64,000 bases of DNA from CAWDZK01 sp963807005 (GTDB taxonomy: Bacteria > Actinomycetota > Actinomycetes > JACCUZ01), in NCBI GenBank assembly GCA_963807005.1, contig CAWDZK010000006.1, forward strand, positions 124,001 through 188,000, given 5' to 3'. Positions 58,639 to 64,000 of this stretch are shown here, in pieces. The translations under genes and the position numbers were made by a program. A model generated the notes under the pieces. That model made no database searches, was not told where the DNA came from, and saw only the letters and a list, made by a program, of their open reading frames with translations. Each line of letters begins with the position of its first letter. Position 1 is the first letter of the stretch.

Positions 58639-59973
58639 ATGACGAGGTACACGGCGACGGGTCTGCGGGCGGAGTTCGCCTGGCGGCTGTCGGCGATGTA
58701 CGGCGGCGAGGTTCCGGCCTACACCACGCTCGTCGAGGTCGCCCACCAGGTGAATGCCGAGGTCCTCGAGCGCGAGGGTAGTGCCGCGGAGCGGTTGGGC
58801 AGCATCAGCCGGGTCACCGCCGAGCGGCACGGCGCCATCCGGGTCGGCACGCCCGACGAGCTGGCCCAGGTCGGCCTCCTGTTCGCCGCCATGGGGATGC
58901 ACCCGGTCGGTTGCTACGACCTGCGCGACGCCGACCCGGCGCCGCTCCCCGTCGTCTCGACCGCGTTCCGCCCGGTCGACCGCGACGAGCTGGCGGCCAA
59001 CCCCTTCCGGGTCTTCACCTCGGTGCTGGTCCCGGAGGACCGTCGCTTCTTCGACGCCGACCTCGAGGGCCGGGTCCGCGCCTTCCTCGACTCGCGCACC
59101 CTGTTCCCGCCCGAGCTGCTCGCCCTCGCCGACCGCGCGGTCTCCGAGGGCGGGCTCGACGAGGCCGCCGGTCACCGGTTCCTCGAGCTGGCGACCGCGG
59201 CCTTCGCGCTCTCACCCGACCCGATCGACCGTGGCTGGTACGACGAGCTGTCCGCGGTGTCGGGTGTCGCTGCCGACATCGCGGGAGTGGCGTCGACGCA
59301 TGTCAACCACCTCACGCCCCGGGTGCTCGACATCGACCTGCTCTACGACCGGATGCAGGAGCGCGGGGTGACGATGATCGACGAGGTGCAGGGACCACCC
59401 CGGTGGGACGGCCCGGACGTGCTGCTCCGGCAGACCTCGTTCCGGGCGCTGGCCGAGCCCCGTCCGATGCGCGCCCCGGACGGCACCGTCGCACCCGGTG
59501 CGCTCCGGGTCCGGTTCGGCGAGGTGGAGGCCCGGGGCATCGCCCTGACTCCGGCGGGTCGGGACGTCGTCGACCCGCTGCCCGCCGACCCGCGGGCCTG
59601 GTCCGCCGTGGTGCCCAGGACGGAACGCGAGCTGGCCCGCGCCGGGCTGGCGTGGTTCACCGCCCGGACGACCGACGCCGGCCTGGCCTTCGCCGCGGCC
59701 GGCCGGACCGCGCCGACGGACCGCGACGCCCTGGTCGACGAGGGCTGGGTCGCGCTGGAGCCGGTCGTGTACGAGGACTTCCTCCCGAGGTCGGCGGCCG
59801 GCATCTTCCGCTCCAACCTGACCGCCGACGGGAGCGCGGACCGGTCACGGGAGGGCGTCGTCCGGGACGCCGCCTGGCTGGCCGACGTCCTGCAGCGGGA
59901 CGTGCACGACCCGATGGCCCTGTACGCGGCCGAGGTCGAGGCGTCCTGGGCTGCGGTGCGGGCGCAGCTGTGA
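58639..59973 (+). CDS. hglS: 2-oxoadipate dioxygenase/decarboxylase (HglS, DUF1338)
   Basis: A 444-residue DUF1338 protein. His64 and Arg68 (AERHGAIRVG) have the four-residue spacing of the known active site. His221/His224 (STHVNHLTPRV) and the Glu of RFGEVEARG (about 292-300) are the other expected iron ligands. The enzyme turns 2-oxoadipate into D-2-hydroxyglutarate with O2 in lysine breakdown. ATG 58639 follows CTCCCTCC, so the ribosome-binding site is weak. The FAD dehydrogenase gene overlaps its stop by 4 nt. Confidence 0.87.
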   Translation: MTRYTATGLRAEFAWRLSAMYGGEVPAYTTLVEVAHQVNAEVLEREGSAAERLGSISRVTAERHGAIRVGTPDELAQVGLLFAAMGMHPVGCYDLRDADPAPLPVVSTAFRPVDRDELAANPFRVFTSVLVPEDRRFFDADLEGRVRAFLDSRTLFPPELLALADRAVSEGGLDEAAGHRFLELATAAFALSPDPIDRGWYDELSAVSGVAADIAGVASTHVNHLTPRVLDIDLLYDRMQERGVTMIDEVQGPPRWDGPDVLLRQTSFRALAEPRPMRAPDGTVAPGALRVRFGEVEARGIALTPAGRDVVDPLPADPRAWSAVVPRTERELARAGLAWFTARTTDAGLAFAAAGRTAPTDRDALVDEGWVALEPVVYEDFLPRSAAGIFRSNLTADGSADRSREGVVRDAAWLADVLQRDVHDPMALYAAEVEASWAAVRAQL

Positions 59974-61352
59974 CCCCCGACCTCGCCGCACTGTCGTCCG
60001 CCCTGCCCGCAGAGGCGGTGCTCGGCCCGGACGACGGGCTGGCGTACGGCCGGCCGTGGCGCGGGGACGCCGGCCGGCCGGCCTGGGTGGCACTGCCGGC
60101 CGACGTCGAGCAGCTGCGCGAGGTCGTGCGCTGGGCGGTCCGGCAGCGGGCGCCGTTCGTGGTCCAGGGCGCGAACACCGGCCTGGTCGGCGCCTCGGTC
60201 CCGGGCGGCTCCGGCTCGACCGGAGTACTGAGCACGTCGCGGCTCACCACCCCGGTGCACGTGCACGTCGCCGACCGTGCCGTCACCGCCGGCGCCGGAG
60301 TCCTGCTCTCGTCGGTGGCAGCGGCGGTGACGCCGCACGGGCTGGAGCTGCCGCTCGACCTGTCCTCCGACCCGTCGGTGGGCGGTCTGGTCGCGACCAA
60401 CGCCGGCGGCGCCCGGGTGCTCCGGCACGGCGACGTACGCCGGCGGCTGCTGGGCCTGCAGGTGGTGCTCGCCGACGACGACGCAACCGTCGTCGGCGAC
60501 CTGCGCCCCCTGCGCAAGAAGAACGACGACCTGCGCCTCGCGGACCTCGCGATCGGCTCGGCCGGCCTGCTCGGCGTCGTGACGGCCGCGACCCTGGAGC
60601 TGGCGGAGCTCCCCGCCGCGCGGGTGACCGCCCTGGTCGTGCCGGCCGGTCCGCTCCTGGACGTGTGCACGTCGCTGGAGCGTTCGCTGGGGTCCGCGCT
60701 CGGCGCTCTCGAGCTGCTGTCCGGCACCGCGCTGCGTCTGACGGTCGACGGGGTGGACGCCGTGGCAGACCCGTTCCCCGGCCGGGAGCCGGCCGAGGTC
60801 CTGCTGCTCGAGGTCGAGGGCGAAGGGGCGCGGGAGCGGCTGCTCGCCGCCCTCGAGGACCTCGGCGACCAGCTCGCGGACGCCGCGCTCATGCCGCGGG
60901 AGCGGGCCTGGGGGCTGCGGCACGCGGTCAGTGAGGCGCTGGCCCGGGCCGGCACGGTTCTCGGTCTCGACGTGGCGGTCCCGCGGTCGGCGCTTCCCGC
61001 GGTGCGCGCCGAGGTCGGAGACGTCGTACGCCGTGAGGCACCCGGTGCGACGCTGGCCGACTTCGGCCATGTGGGCGACGGCGGGCTGCACCTCAACGTC
61101 GTGCTCCCGCCGGGAGTGGACGGGACGACGCTGCGCAGCGCCGTGTACGACGTGGTGCTGCGGCACGGCGGCTCGTTCTCCGCCGAGCACGGTCTCGGCC
61201 CCGCCAACGTCGACCGCTGGCGGCAGCAGGCCGGTCCGGGTGCCCTGGCCGCCCTGGCCGCGGTGAAACGTGCCGTCGACCCGTACGGTCTGCTGGGAAC
61301 GGAGGCGCTGCGCGCGGCGCTCACGACATCGACCCCGGAAGGCCTGCGATGA
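59970..61352 (+). CDS. FAD-linked oxidase, probable D-2-hydroxyglutarate dehydrogenase
   Basis: A 460-residue FAD_binding_4 (VAO-type) enzyme: PFVVQGANTGLVGASVPGG, DLSSDPSVGGLVATNAGG and the C-terminal metal site DFGHVGDGGLHLNVV. GTG 59970 overlaps hglS (GTGA), and its stop overlaps the aldehyde dehydrogenase (ATGA). Placed right after HglS, it most likely oxidises D-2-hydroxyglutarate to 2-oxoglutarate. D-lactate is the other common substrate of the family. Confidence 0.84.
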   Translation: MTPDLAALSSALPAEAVLGPDDGLAYGRPWRGDAGRPAWVALPADVEQLREVVRWAVRQRAPFVVQGANTGLVGASVPGGSGSTGVLSTSRLTTPVHVHVADRAVTAGAGVLLSSVAAAVTPHGLELPLDLSSDPSVGGLVATNAGGARVLRHGDVRRRLLGLQVVLADDDATVVGDLRPLRKKNDDLRLADLAIGSAGLLGVVTAATLELAELPAARVTALVVPAGPLLDVCTSLERSLGSALGALELLSGTALRLTVDGVDAVADPFPGREPAEVLLLEVEGEGARERLLAALEDLGDQLADAALMPRERAWGLRHAVSEALARAGTVLGLDVAVPRSALPAVRAEVGDVVRREAPGATLADFGHVGDGGLHLNVVLPPGVDGTTLRSAVYDVVLRHGGSFSAEHGLGPANVDRWRQQAGPGALAALAAVKRAVDPYGLLGTEALRAALTTSTPEGLR

Positions 61353-62884
61353 CCAGCACCACGATGCCCACCGCCGACGAGCTGCGTGCGCTCGCCCGTC
61401 GCTCGCTGGTCCGATGCGGTGTCGACGAGTCGCGCCTCGCGGGCGACCACACCTCCCGGACTCCCGTGCTCGGGACCGACCTGGTGCCGGTGGCCTGGTC
61501 GTCGCCCGAGGACGTCGACCGGGCCGTCGCCGCGGCGCACGAGGCCTTCCTCCAGTGGCGGGTCACCCCCGCTCCGGTCCGCGGCGCGCTGGTGAAGCGG
61601 CTCGGCGAGCTGCTGCGGGAGCACCTCGACGACCTCGCCGACCTGGTCTCGCTGGAGGTCGGGAAGATCCGCTCGGAGGCGCGCGGCGAGGTGCAGGAGA
61701 TGGTCGACATCTGCGACTTCGCGGTCGGCTTGTCCCGCCAGCTCTACGGCCGCACCATGCCGTCCGAGCGGCCGGGGCACCGGCTCGCCGAGACCTGGCA
61801 CCCCCTCGGGGTCGTCGGCGTCATCTCCGCCTTCAACTTCCCGGTCGCGGTCTGGTCCTGGAACACCGCCGTCGCGCTGGTCTGCGGGGACCCGGTCGTG
61901 TGGAAACCGTCCGAGCTGACCCCGTTGACCGCGCTCGCCTGCACCGCGCTGCTCGACCGGGCGTCGGCAGACGTCGGCGCGCCGGCCGGTCTCGGCCAGC
62001 TGGTCCTCGGTGACGCCTCGGTGGCCGAGCGGCTGGTCGACCACCCGCAGGTACCGCTGGTCAGCGCCACCGGGTCGGTCCGGATGGGACGGGCAGTGGG
62101 GCCGCGGGTGGCCGCACGGTTCGGGCAGAGCCTGCTCGAGCTCGGCGGCAACAACGCCACGGTCGTCACGGCGTCGGCCGACCTCGACCTCGCGGTCCGC
62201 GGGATCGTCTTCGCCGGCGCGGGCACAGCCGGGCAGCGGTGCACCACCCTGCGGCGGCTCGTGGTCCACGAGTCGGTGGCCGACGACCTGCTGGACCGCG
62301 TCGTCTCGGCGTACCGGCGGCTGCCGGTCGGGAACCCGTTCGACAGCGCCACCCTGGTCGGCCCGCTGGTCAACGAGAAGGCGCACGACGCACTGCAGGC
62401 CGCCCTCGACGACGTGCGCGCCGCCGGCGGCGAGGTGCTCGTCGGCGGTGACCGGGTGCTCGCCGAGGTCGCGCCGGACGCCTACTACGTCGCGCCCGCG
62501 GTGGCCCGGTCCCTGGACCAGGGCGAGGTCGTCCGGCGCGAGACGTTCGCCCCGCTGCTGCACGTGCTGACCTATGCGGACCTGGACGAGGCGATCGCCC
62601 TGCAGAACGGCGTTCCGCAGGGGCTGTCGTCCTCGATCTTCACCGCCGACCAGGTCGAGGCCGAGCGCTTCCTGGCGGCCGACGGTGCCGACTGCGGCAT
62701 CGTGAACGTCAACATCGGCACGTCGGGTGCGGAGATCGGCGGTGCCTTCGGGGGGCAGAAGGAGACCGGCGGCGGGCGCGAGTCCGGGTCGGACTCGTGG
62801 AAGGCCTACATGCGCCGAGCCACGAACACGGTCAACTACAGCGGTGCACTGCCGCTGGCCCAGGGGGTCGACTTCTCGGTCTGA
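61349..62884 (+). CDS. amaB: ALDH7-type aldehyde dehydrogenase (aminoadipate semialdehyde)
   Basis: A 511-residue aldehyde dehydrogenase: ISAFNFPVAVWSWN, WKPSELTPLTA, the general-base Glu in LLELGGNNA, and the catalytic Cys in GTAGQRCTTLRRL. This pattern is ALDH7, which oxidises 2-aminoadipate-6-semialdehyde. With HglS and the FAD enzyme it completes three steps of lysine degradation to 2-oxoglutarate; the transaminase is not in the window. Confidence 0.87.
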   Translation: MTSTTMPTADELRALARRSLVRCGVDESRLAGDHTSRTPVLGTDLVPVAWSSPEDVDRAVAAAHEAFLQWRVTPAPVRGALVKRLGELLREHLDDLADLVSLEVGKIRSEARGEVQEMVDICDFAVGLSRQLYGRTMPSERPGHRLAETWHPLGVVGVISAFNFPVAVWSWNTAVALVCGDPVVWKPSELTPLTALACTALLDRASADVGAPAGLGQLVLGDASVAERLVDHPQVPLVSATGSVRMGRAVGPRVAARFGQSLLELGGNNATVVTASADLDLAVRGIVFAGAGTAGQRCTTLRRLVVHESVADDLLDRVVSAYRRLPVGNPFDSATLVGPLVNEKAHDALQAALDDVRAAGGEVLVGGDRVLAEVAPDAYYVAPAVARSLDQGEVVRRETFAPLLHVLTYADLDEAIALQNGVPQGLSSSIFTADQVEAERFLAADGADCGIVNVNIGTSGAEIGGAFGGQKETGGGRESGSDSWKAYMRRATNTVNYSGALPLAQGVDFSV

Positions 62885-62896
62885 CCGGCGACCCGC

Positions 62897-63337
62897 TCAG
62901 GATCGGCTGACGCCCCGCGAGACCGGTGCCGGCACTCCCGCCTTGAGCAGGCCGATCGGCGGCACGTCGCAGTACGACGCCGCGTAGTCGCCGGCGCGGA
63001 CCTGGAACCTCTCGTGCCAGAACCCGGGCATCGGCTCGGTACCGAACCAGGGCCGCCACGCCTCGGCGTGCCGTTCGCCCCGGGTGCGCGCCGCCCGGTC
63101 GAGGTGCTCCGCCGACCGCCAGTACTGCACGGTCACGCCGCGCCGGCCCCCGTGCCGGTGGTGCCCGAGCAGGCCGGTCCGAGCGTCCTTCTCCAGCTCT
63201 TCGAGGACCCGGGCCAGGCGGGCGAGGCGCCGGCGCACACGGCGCGCGGCGATCGGGTCGGTCGGCGAGGCGCCGAGCAGCAGGACCACGAAGGCGCCGT
63301 CGACATGAGCGGTCCAGGGGCCGTCCAGGTCGTTCAC
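62897..63337 (-). CDS. DUF4188-type monooxygenase-like protein
   Basis: A 146-residue protein with a dimeric alpha-beta barrel look: DGAFVVLLLGASPTD, VTVQYWRSAEHLDRAARTRGERHAEAWRPWF, then GFWHERFQVRAGDYAASYCDVPP. The W-R-S-x-E-H-L pattern and the W/H-rich ending are typical of DUF4188, a family linked to small monooxygenases. GTG 63337 has GGGAG upstream; the open frame reaches 63499. A half-conserved DosR-like box lies further upstream. Confidence 0.78.
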   Translation of the reverse strand: MNDLDGPWTAHVDGAFVVLLLGASPTDPIAARRVRRRLARLARVLEELEKDARTGLLGHHRHGGRRGVTVQYWRSAEHLDRAARTRGERHAEAWRPWFGTEPMPGFWHERFQVRAGDYAASYCDVPPIGLLKAGVPAPVSRGVSRS

Positions 63338-63397
63338 GGGGTCTCCCACCTCCGACCCGTCCGGGCATGTTGGCCCGACGGTAGCCCCGGTCAGGAC

Positions 63398-63411
63398 GGG
63401 ACCAACAGGTG
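63398..63411 (-). promoter_or_regulatory. Weak DosR-like half-site before the DUF4188 gene
   Basis: GGGACCAACAGGTG keeps the left half of the box exactly but not the right. CAACAT on the minus strand lies 26 nt downstream. Membership of the regulon is only a suggestion. Confidence 0.3.
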
Positions 63412-63586
63412 CGAAAGGACCGGTTCCCGCCCCTCCCGACCGACCCGGGGGGGTGCTCATCCACTGGATACCGCGAGATGGCGGTAACAGGAGCGTCACG
63501 AGTGGGCATCAGTTCTGCGCGTCAGGGACCAAGGTACCGCGGATCGGCGGTAGTTTCCGCGGCACCCGACACCGAGGGAGTGGAGC

Positions 63587-64000
63587 ATGACGCGAACGAC
63601 CAGAACGGCCCGAGGACTGGCCCTGGTGGCCGCCGTGGCACTGTCCGTGGCTGCCTGCGGCGGTGGGAGCGGCGGCGGGGGTACGCCCGGGGCCGCCGGC
63701 TCCGGCGAGCCGGTGGACGGGGGGACGCTGACCTTCCTCACCTTGCAGGACCAGCTCCAGCACCTCGACCCGCAGCGCAACTACACCGGCGAGGACCTGG
63801 CGTTCGCCAGCGGGTACCTGCAGCGCACGCTGACGGCGTACAAGTACAGCCCGGACGGCACGCTGGCGACCGAGCTGACCCCGGACCTCGCCACCGACAC
63901 CGGGCAGGCCTCGGACGGCGCGAAGACCTGGACGTTCACGCTCAAGGACGGCGTGACGTTCGAGGACGGCTCGCCGATCACGTGCGCCGACGTGAAGTAC
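63587..64000 (+). CDS. Peptide/nickel-type ABC substrate-binding lipoprotein, 5' part
   Basis: The first 138 codons of a larger protein cut by the window end. A signal with lipobox SVAAC (Cys near residue 24) is followed by a Gly-rich linker, then GGTLTFLTLQDQLQHLDPQRNYTG, TLTAYKYSPDG, LTPDLATDTGQASDGAKTWTFTLKDGVTFEDGSPITCADVKY-type OppA/DppA strands. ATG 63587 follows GGGAGTGGAG. The transporter itself lies beyond the window. Confidence 0.9.
   Translation, partial: MTRTTRTARGLALVAAVALSVAACGGGSGGGGTPGAAGSGEPVDGGTLTFLTLQDQLQHLDPQRNYTGEDLAFASGYLQRTLTAYKYSPDGTLATELTPDLATDTGQASDGAKTWTFTLKDGVTFEDGSPITCADVKY

Noticed and set aside
1..64000. Insertion sequences, prophage or integrative element
   Set aside because: No transposase, integrase or attachment-site duplication next to the tRNA was seen, and codon use looks even throughout.

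Overview
The window is very GC-rich (about 70 % or more by eye), densely packed, with frequent GTG starts, 1-4 nt gene overlaps, lipobox lipoproteins, an lprG/P55-type operon, 13E12-type HNH protein, DosR/DosS and Acg-type nitroreductases. This points to a chromosomal segment of an actinobacterium outside the mycobacteria; I cannot fix the genus. No phage, transposon, CRISPR array or plasmid function is visible. One tRNA gene, tRNA-Thr(TGT), lies at 15133-15205.

Layout. 1-15 kb: mixed housekeeping and envelope genes (CHAD protein, fatty acid desaturase, methyltransferase, secreted barrel protein, large AAA ATPase, TlpA/CcdA thiol redox pair, LprG/P55 lipoprotein-exporter pair, sulfotransferase, ECF sigma factor with a membrane partner). 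15.4-26 kb: a sulfur module. A leftward operon encodes a rhodanese-persulfide dioxygenase fusion, two DUF202 membrane proteins and an ArsR-type repressor. A rightward operon encodes DsrE, TusA, a fused FeS/NrfD-like membrane subunit, a cytoplasmic SoeA-like molybdoenzyme, an Mrp ATPase, a SulP transporter and a frameshifted CBS protein. The 96-nt gap between the two operons carries an ArsR-type near-palindrome. 26-54.9 kb: a dormancy island. It holds a DosR-like regulator, a DosS-like heme-GAF kinase (His144 and Tyr166 in the positions of M. tuberculosis DosS His149/Tyr171), seven universal stress proteins, two Acg nitroreductases, a CtpF-like P-type ATPase, an alcohol dehydrogenase-phosphoketolase-acetate kinase operon, two PNPOx-like proteins, a DoxX-like protein, a DUF1918 protein and a USP-SQR-DsrC-DsrE sulfide operon. 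55-64 kb: a secreted RTX-repeat protein, a ROK kinase, a membrane protein, and an operon for lysine/2-aminoadipate breakdown (HglS, FAD dehydrogenase, ALDH7), then a DUF4188 protein and the start of a peptide-type ABC substrate-binding lipoprotein.

How it works together. Imperfect 14-bp palindromes of the form GGGACC-nn-nGGnCCC recur, often in pairs 21-22 bp apart, in front of the dormancy genes. At several promoters a hexamer CAGGCT, GAGGCT or TAGCGT follows exactly 24-25 nt downstream. This looks like a DosR box with a fixed -10 position. The inferred regulon links hypoxia/redox sensing to phosphoketolase fermentation with ATP from acetate kinase, sulfide oxidation and stress proteins. Two of its genes (27220 and 48075) look leaderless. 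The ArsR-governed sulfur module would handle persulfide and sulfite in parallel.

Three genes (CBS protein near 25.74 kb, DoxX-like protein near 48.7 kb, ABC permease near 40.09 kb) show frame breaks. These are either real decay or sequence errors.
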